From Arenibaculum pallidiluteum (lineage in GTDB: Bacteria > Pseudomonadota > Alphaproteobacteria > Azospirillales > Azospirillaceae), in NCBI RefSeq assembly GCF_017355985.1, contig NZ_JAFIQU010000009.1:1-64000 (forward strand): a stretch of 64,000 nucleotides of DNA, given 5' to 3'. Position 1 is the first letter of the stretch, and each line of letters opens with the position of its first letter. The translations under genes were made by a program, and so were the position numbers. The notes below the pieces were generated by a model. The model was not told the origin of the DNA, ran no database searches, and worked only from the letters and a program-made list of their open reading frames with translations. Of this stretch, positions 16,949 to 27,400 are shown piece after piece.

Positions 16949-17548
16949 ATGACCGTGAAAAGCCGTTGGACCGCCGGCCTGCTGGCGGTGGCGACCACCC
17001 TCGCCGCCTCGGTCGCGCAGGCGCATCCCTTCGGCGAGCACGGCGCCGGCCTCGTCGACGGTCTCGTCCATCCCTTCGGCGGCGTCGACCACCTGCTGGC
17101 CATGGTCGCCGTCGGCCTGTGGGCGGCCCAGCGCGGCGGCCGGGCCGTCTGGGCGCTTCCGGCCAGCTTCATGGCGGCGATGGCCGCCGGCGGCCTGCTC
17201 GGAACCGCAGGGATCGGCCTGCCCATGGTCGAGACCGGGATCGCCGCCTCGGTGATGGTGCTCGGGGCCGCGGTCGCCCTGGCCCTGCGCCCGGCGCTCT
17301 GGTTCGGCATGGCGACCGTTGCGGCCTTCGCGCTCTTCCACGGCCACGCCCATGGGACCGAGCTGCCGGCAGCCGCCTCGCCCCTCCTATACGGGCTCGG
17401 CATGCTGGCGGCGACGGCCGTCCTGCACGCCCTCGGCGTGGCGGCAGCGCGGGGTGGCCTCAGCGGCTTCGCACGCCTCGGCTCCGGTGGCGTCCGGATC
17501 GCCGGCGCAGCCGTGGCCGCAAGCGGGCTCCTGCTCGTCGTCGGCTGA
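16949..17548 (+). CDS. HupE/UreJ-family permease (probable Ni/Co transporter)
   Basis: 199 residues. Signal-like N-terminus ending ...VAQAHP, then six hydrophobic segments and the family motif HPFGGVDHLLAMVAVGLWAAQ; a second His-rich patch FHGHAHGTEL lies in segment four. Relatives import nickel (or cobalt) for hydrogenase or urease, yet neither system is in the window. The ATG at 16949 is chosen because it gives the signal peptide. It follows the glycan operon after 127 bases and is probably independent of it. Confidence 0.9.
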   Translation: MTVKSRWTAGLLAVATTLAASVAQAHPFGEHGAGLVDGLVHPFGGVDHLLAMVAVGLWAAQRGGRAVWALPASFMAAMAAGGLLGTAGIGLPMVETGIAASVMVLGAAVALALRPALWFGMATVAAFALFHGHAHGTELPAAASPLLYGLGMLAATAVLHALGVAAARGGLSGFARLGSGGVRIAGAAVAASGLLLVVG

Positions 17549-17557
17549 AACCCGGAT

Positions 17558-17575
17558 GGCGGGCACAAGCCCGCC
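17558..17575. terminator. Hairpin after hupE-like gene
   Basis: GGCGGGC-acaa-GCCCGCC, a perfect 7-bp stem with a 4-base loop followed by TTCCCC, 10 bases after the hupE-like stop and before the convergent hemerythrin-like gene. Confidence 0.5.
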
Positions 17576-17598
17576 TTCCCCTTGCATCGCCGGTCCCG

Positions 17599-18045
17599 TC
17601 AGATCCCCTGCGCACGCCGCAGGTCCAGCGCGGCGCGCGTCAGGCGCGCGGTCTCATCGGGCGGCAGCGCGTTCCGGATCGCCGCCACCACCTGCGTGTC
17701 CTCGATCCGGCACTGCTCCTCGAGCACCGCCTTGAACCGTTCGAAATCCGCGAGCCAGTCCCCGGCGAGACCGGCCTCAGCTCCCGCGCCGGAGGCGAGT
17801 GCCGCAAGCCGCATCGCGACCTCGTCCTGCCGTTCCCGCGCGCTGCGGGCCAGCTCCGCATCGACGGCCTGCAGCGCCGGGTAGACCACCTCGGACATCA
17901 TCGCATTGTGGGCGCGCCAGAGCGCGCCGAGCTGCGCCACCTTGTCGGCGCGCTCGGAATTGGCCTGCTGCGGCGCGTTCCCCGCCTCGGCATACATCTC
18001 GCGGGCGGCACGGTGATCGTCGACGATGACTTCAACGACGGTCAT
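17599..18045 (-). CDS. Hemerythrin-like HHE-type helical protein
   Basis: 148 residues, all-helical. It begins VVEVIVDDHRAAREMYAEA; later helices contain WRAHNAMMSEVVYPALQAVD and EEQCRIEDTQVVAAIRNALPPDE. The spacing resembles HHE cation-binding proteins (H-x3-E metal ligands), though not every canonical His is obvious to me, so di-iron binding is inference. The ATG at 18045 is chosen for the strong AGGAGG 7 bases upstream; an open frame to 18141 exists but has no such site. A possible EcfG-type promoter lies just upstream. Confidence 0.7.
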   Translation of the reverse strand: MTVVEVIVDDHRAAREMYAEAGNAPQQANSERADKVAQLGALWRAHNAMMSEVVYPALQAVDAELARSARERQDEVAMRLAALASGAGAEAGLAGDWLADFERFKAVLEEQCRIEDTQVVAAIRNALPPDETARLTRAALDLRRAQGI

Positions 18046-18076
18046 GGGATTCCTCCTGGGCCTCGGAATCCCGAAG

Positions 18077-18102
18077 AACCTCCGGCGCGCGTCGGGGGTT
18101 CC
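18077..18102 (-). promoter_or_regulatory. Possible EcfG-type promoter of hemerythrin-like gene
   Basis: On the minus strand GGAAC (18102-18098), 17 bases, then GGTT (18080-18077), against consensus GGAAC-N16/17-CGTT: one mismatch. It lies about 32 bases upstream of the start at 18045. Confidence 0.4.
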
Positions 18103-18112
18103 GGCCTTGGGA

Positions 18113-18838
18113 TCAGTTCCTGCGCGCGCCGGGGTCGACAACCGCGAAGCTGGAGTGGTCCTCCTTGGCGCGCTCCTGCTCCGGGCGCCGGCCGCGCACC
18201 AGGAAGCAGACGGCCTCGGCCACGTTCGTCGCGTGGTCGCCGATGCGCTCGATGTTCTTCGCGACGAACAGCAGGTGGGTGCAGGGCGTGATCTGCTGCG
18301 GCCCCTCCATCATGTAGGTCAGCAGCTCGCGGAACAGGCTGGTGTAGAGCGCGTCCACCTCGGCGTCGCGCGCCCGCACGGCCAGCGCCTTCTCGAGATC
18401 CTGCTCCACATAGGCGTCGACCACGGCGCGGACCATCTCGCCGGCGAGATCGGCCATCCTCTCCAGCGACTTCAGCGGACCGACCGGGGGAAGCTGGGAA
18501 AGGGCCATGGTGCGCTTCGCGCAGTTCCGGGAGAAGTCGCCGATCCTTTCGAGGTTGTGAGCGACCTTCAGCGCGGCCACGACCTCGCGGAGGTCACGCG
18601 CCATGGGCTGCCGCAGCGCAAGCATGCGCAGCACGAGCGCCTCGACGGCCTGCTCGCCTGCGTCGATCTCGGCATCGCCGGCGATCACCGCCGCCGCCGC
18701 CGTCTCGTCGCGCGCCGCAAGGGCCGCGATCGCGGCGCGCAGCTGCTCGGAGGCCAGCTCGCCCATGCGGCGGACATGGCCGTGCAGCGCCTCCAGCTCG
18801 GTGTCGAAGGCGGCCACAGTGTGTCCGGTCTGCTGCAT
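18113..18838 (-). CDS. phoU: PhoU-type phosphate signalling protein
   Basis: 241 residues, two repeated three-helix PhoU domains. Typical phrases: FDTELEALHGHVRRMGELASEQL, then metal-binding-type stretches AHNLERIGDFSRNCAKRT and LLFVAKNIERIGDHATNVAEAVCFLV (E-x2-D-x3-N). PhoU links the Pst transporter to the PhoR sensor and represses the Pho regulon. No pst or pho genes adjoin it in this window, so this copy is solitary here. It is divergent from the pentapeptide-repeat gene. Confidence 0.95.
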   Translation of the reverse strand: MQQTGHTVAAFDTELEALHGHVRRMGELASEQLRAAIAALAARDETAAAAVIAGDAEIDAGEQAVEALVLRMLALRQPMARDLREVVAALKVAHNLERIGDFSRNCAKRTMALSQLPPVGPLKSLERMADLAGEMVRAVVDAYVEQDLEKALAVRARDAEVDALYTSLFRELLTYMMEGPQQITPCTHLLFVAKNIERIGDHATNVAEAVCFLVRGRRPEQERAKEDHSSFAVVDPGARRN

Positions 18839-19013
18839 TCCATGTCCCTTCCTGTGACGCCAGGTGTCCCCAACCGATCACATGGCGCAACAATATAGTG
18901 CGCGTCTGGTGCAATCGGTACAACACCGTCCAGCCGGGGCTTGCGCCGCGGGTGCAGTTTGGGTGACAACACCATTGGGGTTACCTCGCCTCGCTGGAGA
19001 TGGACGCCGGACC

Positions 19014-20309
19014 ATGACACCGCACGAACTGGTGGCCATCCTTGAGAGGCACGAGCGCTGGTTGAACAAGCGGTCCGGCGGATCCCGCGCGGATCTCGCG
19101 ATGACGGATCTGCGCTCGACCCACCTCGCCGGGGCGAACCTCCAATCCGCAAAGCTCGCCGGCGCCGACCTGACGGGCGCCGACCTGCGCAAGGCCGATC
19201 TCAGCTACGCGGACCTGTTCGCAGCCCAGCTCGAGAAGGCCGAGCTGACGAACTGCAATTTCTACCGCGCCGACATGCGCGGCGCCCATCTGCGCGGGGC
19301 AAGGCTCAAGGGCGCCATCCTGCGGGAGGCCGATCTGCGCGGCGGCGCGCTGATCGACCGGCGCTCCGACCGATCCAACGTGCAGAAGTCCGATATGTCG
19401 GGCGCGCAGCTCGACGACGCGACGCTGGCGCGCGCCAACCTCTCAGGCGCGGACATGTCCGAGTGCAGCCTCACCAATGCGGACTGCCAGGGGGCGCTGA
19501 TGACCGGCGTCAATCTCGGTGGCGCGAACCTGAAAGGGGCGAACCTCGCGAAGGCGGATCTCAAGGGCGTCAATCTCAGCGGTGCGAACCTCTCGGGCGC
19601 GAACCTGCGGGACTGCAACCTGTCGGGCGCCCTCCTCGCCGGCGCCAACCTGCGCAACGCGGACCTGCTCGGTGCCAGGCTCGAAGGGGTCGACCTGACC
19701 TCCGCCGACTGCGCAGGCGCCAACATCGCACGCTCGGCCGAGAACTTCTCGCAGTCGATCCAGCGAAGCCTGGAGCAGCACTTCACCTGGATCAACTCCG
19801 GCGGCACCACGGGCTACCGGGCCGAGATGATCGGCGAGGACATGTCCCACATCGACCTGACGGGCGTGAACCTCTCCGGCGCCAACCTGCGCGGCGCTTC
19901 CCTGGTCGGCGCCAAGCTGCGCGAGGCGCTGTTCGTGATGTCCGACCTGTCGGCGGGCGACCTGCGCGAGGCCGACATGACGAAGGCCGTCATGGACGGC
20001 TGCAACATCCGCGGCACCGACCTGAGCGGCGCCAGGCTGGACGGGGCGGAGATCGGCTCGGTCGACATCAAGGGCCCCGATGGCAAGCCGACCGGACGCA
20101 TGTGGCCAGCCAATCTCAGCGACGTGAAGCTGGTCGGGGCCAGTCTCGTGCGCACGAACCTGCGCAACGCCAATCTCACGAATGCGGATCTCAGCGGCGC
20201 CAACCTGACGGACGCGAACCTGATCGACGCCAATCTCCGCGGCGCCAAGCTCGACGGGGCGATCCTGACGGGCGCGGCGATGCCCGAGATCCCGCAGGAC
20301 GAGGACTGA
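19014..20309 (+). CDS. Pentapeptide-repeat protein
   Basis: 431 residues. After a ~35-residue N-terminal helix (MTPHELVAILERHERWLNKRS) come two long runs of A(D/N)LxG-type repeats: residues ~40-235 and ~285-425, broken by a non-repeat segment (NFSQSIQRSLEQHFTWINSGGTTGYRAEMI). Such runs fold as a right-handed quadrilateral beta-helix. Some members protect gyrase or act as assembly scaffolds; no specific role can be assigned. The ATG at 19014 is the first start consistent with the conserved N-terminus. No signal peptide. Confidence 0.9.
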   Translation: MTPHELVAILERHERWLNKRSGGSRADLAMTDLRSTHLAGANLQSAKLAGADLTGADLRKADLSYADLFAAQLEKAELTNCNFYRADMRGAHLRGARLKGAILREADLRGGALIDRRSDRSNVQKSDMSGAQLDDATLARANLSGADMSECSLTNADCQGALMTGVNLGGANLKGANLAKADLKGVNLSGANLSGANLRDCNLSGALLAGANLRNADLLGARLEGVDLTSADCAGANIARSAENFSQSIQRSLEQHFTWINSGGTTGYRAEMIGEDMSHIDLTGVNLSGANLRGASLVGAKLREALFVMSDLSAGDLREADMTKAVMDGCNIRGTDLSGARLDGAEIGSVDIKGPDGKPTGRMWPANLSDVKLVGASLVRTNLRNANLTNADLSGANLTDANLIDANLRGAKLDGAILTGAAMPEIPQDED

Positions 20310-20317
20310 GGTCGCCG

Positions 20318-20342
20318 GCGTGGCGCTCAGTCGGCGCCACGC
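20318..20342. terminator. Hairpin between convergent pentapeptide and MarR genes
   Basis: GCGTGGCGC (20318-20326) and GCGCCACGC (20334-20342), a perfect 9-bp stem with a 7-base loop. It overlaps the last codons of the MarR gene and can serve both directions. Confidence 0.5.
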
Positions 20343-20824
20343 TCCAAGTTGCCCATCATGCGCTCCAGCACGGCCATGGCGGTGTTCAGTGCCTCGGCGT
20401 CGATCCCCCGCCGGGCCTGCTCGCTGACGGCGTCGGAGCAGGGAAGCAGCACCTCCCTCAGGCTCCGTCCCTTGGCCGTCAGGTAGATGTTGACCTTGCG
20501 GCGGTCGTGGACGTTGCGCACGCGCTCCACCAGGCCGCGGCGCTCCATCCCGTTCAGGGCAGTCACGGTCGTCGGCTCCATCATGCCGACGCGCTGGCTC
20601 AGCTCCCGCTGGGTCAGGCCGTCCTGCTCCCACAGCGCGCGCAGGAAGAACCACTGCCCCATACTGACGCCGTGCAGCGCGATGCGGTTCTGAAGGGAGC
20701 GGGCGAAGGCCTTGTTCAGGTCGCGGACCAGATGACCGATCGGTGCGGCGGCCCGGTGGCTGCTTGCCATGCGGTCGGGCGCCAGAAAGACGCCGCTGGT
20801 GCGCGTGTTGGTGAGAGCCGGCAT
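20327..20824 (-). CDS. MarR-family transcriptional regulator
   Basis: 165 residues. A winged helix sits in the middle: MGQWFFLRALWEQDGLTQRELSQRVGMMEPTTVTALNGMERRGLVERVRNVHDRRKVNIYLTAKGR, with the DRR wing motif. Helices at both ends form the dimer interface. The ATG at 20824 is supported by a GGGGGG stretch 4 bases upstream. Ligand and targets unknown. A long intergenic region separates it from the divergent poly-HAMP kinase, so regulation of that kinase is possible but unproven. Confidence 0.9.
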   Translation of the reverse strand: MPALTNTRTSGVFLAPDRMASSHRAAAPIGHLVRDLNKAFARSLQNRIALHGVSMGQWFFLRALWEQDGLTQRELSQRVGMMEPTTVTALNGMERRGLVERVRNVHDRRKVNIYLTAKGRSLREVLLPCSDAVSEQARRGIDAEALNTAMAVLERMMGNLERGAD

Positions 20825-21476
20825 CGTTCCCCCCTTGTCGGTTCGGACGGCCCATCGGCGCCGCCCGGCCCCAGCGCGCGCCCCTGGCGTGCCCGGTGGC
20901 TCGATGCCGCCGTGCCATACCGGGAGCACCCCGTCGCGTTGAGCAACCTAAGATTTGCCGACATCCTGCGCCGCGCGCAACCCGTTTGTAAGGATCGAAT
21001 GCGGGCCGGGAAATATGATTCCTCGCCCTGCGTCCCGATCTTTCCCTCCGGCACCCGCATAGCCGAGACATCGGCGCGCGATCCCAGCGCAATGGCATTC
21101 GTTGGAGCGAGAAAAACGTTCCACTTCGGCAACGGCTTAGGCGGAACGTCATCTTCCGTCTCGGTAGGACGGAGCGCGGTTCGGCACTTTCGGGTGGGGT
21201 CATACCCACAACGGACGTATCGACCGTATAGATCGACTGTGGCAATCACCGGGACACGCGTCGCGCGAGACAGTCCGCCATGCCGCACCGCTTCGCACTG
21301 AATGTCTCGCCGGCCGTGCAAAGTCCGGAAAGTGCCGATCTGCCTTGCCCGCCCGCGAATCGCACGGCGGGCCTGTCGTGTGTCCGCTGGCCTCCTGACG
21401 TACCCTGCCGGCTGCTGGAACCGGTGATCCCGCGCAACGAAGTGCCCGCCAACAGAATGCCCCTGGGAGCAAGACC
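20825..21476. other. 652-bp intergenic region upstream of poly-HAMP kinase
   Basis: No convincing gene. It holds GTTG-ag-CAAC (20938-20947), a small palindrome of the kind MarR proteins bind; an imperfect inverted repeat GTGGGGT-cat-ACCCAC (21195-21210); and two direct ATCGAC copies close by (about 21220-21240). It is less GC-rich than the flanking genes. The kinase ribosome-binding site GGGAGC is at the end. This is the longest non-coding stretch of the window. Confidence 0.45.
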
Positions 21477-24400
21477 ATGAAGAACGATCCCGAGAAGGTC
21501 GCACATGCGAACGGCGCTGCCTCGCGCGGAGCGGAGGTGCTGGTGGCGACGGCTCCTGCGGAGGGTGACGGCATGCCCATGCACGGCGGCCCGCACATGC
21601 GCGAGGACGGCATGGACCTGAACGACCTGCTGATCGCGCTGCAAGCCATGCGCGCCGGCGACTTCTCGGTCCGGCTGCCGGGCAACCAGACCGGACTTTT
21701 CGGCAAGGTCGCGGACACCTTCAACGACATCGTCGCCGCCAACCAGCGCATGGCCCAGCAGCTCGAGCATGTGGGCCAGGTCGTCGGCCGCGAGGGCAAG
21801 ACCAGGACGCGCGTGCGCTTCGGCCTGTCCTCCGGCGCCTGGGTCGACATGGAGACCTCGGTCAACACGCTGATCGAGGACCTGCTCTGGCCGACCACGG
21901 CCGTCACGCGCACCATCACCGCCGTCGCCAAGGGCGACCTGCTGCAGACCATGCCGCTGGACGTCGACGGCCGGCCGCTGAAGGGCGAGTTCCTGCGCTC
22001 GGCGACCATCGTGAACACGATGATCAAGCAGCTCAGCATCTTCACCTCGGAGGTGACGCGCGTCGCGCGCGAGGTCGGCACCGACGGCAAGCTGGGCGGC
22101 CAGGCGCAGGTGCGCGAGGTGACGGGCGTCTGGAAGGACCTCACGGAAAGCGTGAACTCCATGGCGTCCAACCTGACGGCGCAGGTCCGCAACATTGCCG
22201 ACGTGACGATCGCGGTGGCCAACGGCGACTTGTCCAAGAAGATCACCGTCGACGTGCGCGGCGAGATCCTGCAGCTCAAGGAAGCCATCAACACGATGGT
22301 GGACCAGCTGCGCTCCTTCGCATCCGAGGTGACGCGCGTGGCGCGCGAGGTCGGAACCGAGGGACGCCTGGGCGGCCAGGCGCTGGTGCCGGGCGTCGCC
22401 GGCACCTGGAAGGACCTGACGGACTCCGTGAACGCGATGTGCGGCAACCTGACGGCCCAGGTCCGCAACATCGCCCAGGTGACGACGGCCGTGGCGCGCG
22501 GCGACCTCTCGCGCAAGATCACCGTGGACGTCAGTGGCGAGATCCTGGAGCTGAAGAACACCATCAACACGATGGTGGACCAGCTGAACGCCTTCGCGGG
22601 CGAGGTGACGCGCGTCGCGCGCGAAGTCGGCACCGAAGGGCGCCTGGGCGGTCAGGCGCAGGTGCCCGGCGTCGCCGGAACCTGGAAGGACCTGACGGAT
22701 TCCGTGAACTCCATGGCGGGTAACCTGACGGCCCAGGTCCGCAACATCGCCGAGGTCGCGACGGCCATCGCCAACGGCGACCTTTCGCGCAAGATCACGG
22801 TGAATGTCAGCGGCGAGATCCTGGAGCTGAAGGAAACCATCAACACGATGGTGGACCAGCTCAACGCCTTCGCATCCGAAGTGACGCGCGTGGCACGTGA
22901 GGTCGGAACGGAAGGCCGCCTGGGCGGCCAGGCGAACGTGCTCGGCGTTGCCGGAACCTGGAAGGACCTGACGGACTCCGTGAACTCCATGGCGGGTAAC
23001 CTGACGGCCCAGGTCCGCAACATCGCCGAGGTGTCCACCGCCATCGCCAATGGCGACCTGTCCAAAAAGATTACCGTCGACGTGCGCGGCGAGATCCTTC
23101 AGCTGAAGGAGACCATCAACACCACGGTCGACCAGCTCAACGCCTTCGCATCCGAAGTGACGCGCGTGGCGCGCGAGGTCGGCACCGAGGGCAAGCTCGG
23201 CGGTCAGGCGCAGCTCAAGGGCGTTGCTGGCACCTGGAAGGACTTGACGGATTCCGTGAACTCCATGGCGTCGAACCTGACCGCCCAGGTCCGCAACATC
23301 GCCGAGGTCGCGACCGCCGTGGCGCAGGGCGACCTTTCCAAGAAGATCACGGTGAACGTCAGCGGCGAGATCCTGCAGCTCAAGGAGACCATCAACACGA
23401 TGGTGGACCAGCTGCGTTCATTCGCGGGCGAGGTGACACGCGTCGCCCGCGAGGTCGGCACCGAAGGGCGCCTGGGCGGCCAGGCCGTCGTGCCCGGCGT
23501 CGCCGGCACCTGGAAGGACCTGACGGACTCCGTGAACTCCATGGCGGGTAACCTGACGGCCCAGGTCCGCAACATCGCCGAGGTGTCCACCGCCATCGCC
23601 AACGGCGACCTGTCCAAAAAGATTACCGTCGACGTGCGCGGCGAGATCCTTCAGCTGAAGGAAACGCTGAACACCATGGTGGACCAGCTCAACCGCTTCG
23701 CATCCGAAGTGACGCGCGTGGCGCGCGAGGTCGGCACCGAGGGCAAGCTCGGCGGTCAGGCGCAGGTGCCCGGCGTCGCCGGAACCTGGAAGGACCTGAC
23801 CGAGAACGTCAACTCCATGGCGTCCAACCTGACAGGCCAGGTCCGAAACATCGCCGAGGTGACGACGGCGGTGGCGCGCGGCGACCTCTCGCGCAAGATC
23901 ACCGTGGACGTGAAGGGCGAGATCCTGGAGCTGAAGAACACCATCAACACGATGGTGGACCAGCTGAACGCCTTCGCATCCGAAGTGACGCGCGTGGCGC
24001 GCGAGGTCGGAACCGAGGGCAAGCTCGGCGGTCAGGCGCAGGTGCCCGGCGTCGCCGGAACCTGGAAGGACCTGACCGACAACGTGAACTCCATGGCCGG
24101 CAACCTGACCGGCCAGGTCCGAAACATCGCCGAGGTCGCGACCGCCATCGCGAACGGCGACCTGTCGCGCAAGATCACGGTGGACGTGCGCGGCGAGATC
24201 CTCCTGCTGAAGGAGACGCTGAACACCATGGTGGACCAGCTTCGCTCCTTCGCGGGCGAGGTGACGCGCGTGGCGCGCGAGGTCGGCACGGAAGGCAAGC
24301 TCGGCGGCCAGGCGGTCGTGCCCGGCGTCGCCGGCACCTGGAAGGACCTGACGGACAACGTGAACCTGCTGGCCGCGAACCTGACCACCCAGGTCCGCAA

Positions 24401-27400
24401 CATCGCCGAGGTGACGACGGCGGTGGCGCGCGGCGACCTCTCGCGCAAGATCACCGTGGACGTGAAGGGCGAGATCCTGGAGCTGAAGAACACCATCAAC
24501 ACGATGGTGGACCAGCTGAACGCCTTCGCGGGCGAGGTGACGCGCGTGGCGCGCGAGGTCGGCACCGAAGGCAAGCTCGGCGGGCAGGCGCAGGTGCCCG
24601 GCGTCGCCGGAACCTGGAAGGACCTGACCGACACCGTGAACGTCATGGCCGCCAACCTGACAGAGCAGGTCCGCGGCATCGTGAAGGTGGTGACGGCGGT
24701 CGCCAACGGCGACCTGAAGCAGAACCTGACCGTCGCCTCCAAGGGCGAGGTCGCGGCGCTGGCCGAGACCATCAACAACATGACGAACACGCTGGCGACC
24801 TTCGCCGACCAGGTGACGACCGTCGCGCGCGAGGTCGGCGTGGAAGGCCGGCTGGGCGGTCAGGCGCACGTGCCGGGTGCCGCCGGCACCTGGAAGGACC
24901 TGACGGGCAACGTGAACCTGCTGGCGGCGAACCTGACCACGCAGGTGCGCGCCATCGCCGAGGTGGCGACCGCGGTGACCAAGGGCGACCTGACGCGGTC
25001 GATCCAGGTCGAGGCGCGCGGCGAGGTGGCCGAGCTCAAGGACAACATCAACACCATGATCGGCAACCTCCGCCTGACGACGGAGCGGAACACCGAGCAG
25101 GACTGGCTGAAGACCAACCTGGCGCGCTTCACGAACATGCTGCAGGGCCAGCGCGACCTGGCGACGGTCGGCCGCATGCTGCTGTCCGAGCTGACGCCGC
25201 TGGTCGATGCGCAGCATGGCGTGATCTACCAAGTGGAGACGGTCGAGGCATCCTCGCCCTTCCTCAAGCTGCTGTCGGCCTACGCGGATTCGCCCGTGGG
25301 CTCCCGCCCCGAGCGCCTTCAGCTCGGCGAGGGCCTCGTCGGCCAGTGCGCGCGCGACGCCCGCCGCATGCTGATCACCGAGATGCCGGACCACGCCACG
25401 CCCATCGGATCGGGCGTCTTCAAGGCGGTGCCGCGCAGCGCCATCGTGCTGCCGGTCCTCTTCGAGGGGCAGGTCAAGGCGGTGATCGAGCTGGCATCGC
25501 TCGGCTCCTTCACCGAACTGCAGATGACCTTCCTCGAGCAGCTCACGACGGGCATCGGCATCGTGCTGAACTCGATCGAGGCGACGATGCAGACCGAGGG
25601 CCTGCTGAAGCAGTCCCAGCAGCTCGCCACCGAGCTGCAGTCGCAGCAACGTGAGCTGCAGCAGACCAACGAGCAGCTCGAGCAGAAGGCCCAGCAGCTC
25701 GCCGAGCGCAACGTCGAGGTGGAGGCGAAGAACCAGGAGATCGAACAGGCCCGCCGCGCCCTCGAGGAGAAGGCGACCGAGCTGGCGCTGACCTCCAAGT
25801 ACAAGTCCGAGTTCCTGGCCAACATGAGCCACGAACTGCGCACGCCGCTGAACAGCATCCTGATCCTTGGCCAGCAGCTCAGCGAGAACCCGGAAGGAAA
25901 CCTGTCGGAGAAGCAGGTGGAGTTCGCCCGCACCATCCACGGCGCGGGAACCGACCTGCTGAACCTCATCAGCGACATCCTGGACCTGTCGAAGATCGAA
26001 TCCGGCACGGTCTCGGTCGATGCCGAGGAGATCGTCTTCTCGAACCTTCTGGAGGTGATGGCCCGGCCGTTCCGCCACGAGGCCGAGAACCGCCGCCTGT
26101 CCTTCGAGGTCGCTACGGCGCCAACCCTGGAGCGCAGCATCATCACGGACTCGAAGCGGCTGCAGCAGGTGCTCAAGAACCTGCTGTCCAATGCCTTCAA
26201 GTTCACGGAGAAGGGCGGCGTCAAGCTCAGCGTCTTCCCAGCGACCACCGGCTGGAGCCCCGACCATCCGGGCCTGAAGAACGCGCCGTCGGTCGTGGCC
26301 TTCGAGGTCTCCGATACCGGCATCGGCATTCCGCCCGAGAAGCAGCGCATCATCTTCGAGGCATTCCAGCAGGCCGACGCGAGCACGAGCCGCAAGTACG
26401 GCGGCACGGGCCTGGGCCTCGCCATCAGCCGCGAGCTTGCGAACCTCCTGGGCGGCGAGATCCATCTGCGCAGCCAGCCGGGCGTCGGCAGCACCTTCAC
26501 GCTTTACCTGCCGCTGACCTATGTTGGCGCCTCCATCCCGACCCGGCCGGCGCTCGACCAGCTGCCGGTGCGGGCCACGGGCGTCCCGGCCGTCATGTCG
26601 GCGTCGCGGCTGGCCGAGCTTCCGCTCGATCACGTCTCGGACGACCGCAACGCGCTGGAGCCCGGGGACTCCGTGCTGCTGATCGTCGAGGACGATCCCC
26701 ACTACGCCCGCGTCATGGTCGACCTGGCTCACGACAAGGGCTTCAAGGTCCTGGTGGCGATGCGCGGCGCGGATGCGCTGGCCCTCGCCCGGGAGTACCG
26801 GCCGACTGCGGTCTCGCTCGACGTCTTCCTGCCGGACATGCTGGGCTGGACCGTGCTCAGCCAGCTCAAGCAGGACCCGGCCACCCGCCACATCCCGGTC
26901 CAGATCGTGACCCTGGACGAGGACCGGCAGCACGGGCTGGCCCGCGGCGCCTTCTCGTTCATCAACAAGCCGACGACTACGGAAGGGCTCGAGGCGGCGC
27001 TGCTCCGCATCAAGGAATACGCCCAGCCGCGTCGCAAGCGCCTGCTGGTCGTGGAGGACAACGCCGCCGAGCAGATGAGCGTCACGGCCCTGCTGGGCCA
27101 TGACGACATCGACATCGTTACCGTGGGCACCGGCAGCGAGGCGCTCGAGGCCCTGCGCACCGAGCCCGTCGACTGCGTCGTCCTGGACCTGAAGCTCCCG
27201 GACATGTCGGGCTTCGATGTCCTGCAGCAGCTTCGCGACGACGAGAAGGTCCGCGACGTGCCGGTGGTCGTCTTCACCGGGCGCGAACTGTCGCCCGAGG
27301 AGGACGCGCGCCTGCACACCATGGCGCGCAGCGTCGTCGTGAAGGGCGTGGAATCGCCGGAGCGCCTGCTGGACGAGACGGCGCTGTTCCTGCACCGCGT

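Noticed and set aside
21280..21476. 66-codon frame directly upstream of the poly-HAMP kinase
   Set aside because: No ribosome-binding site, no domain, and it runs into the kinase start in another frame.
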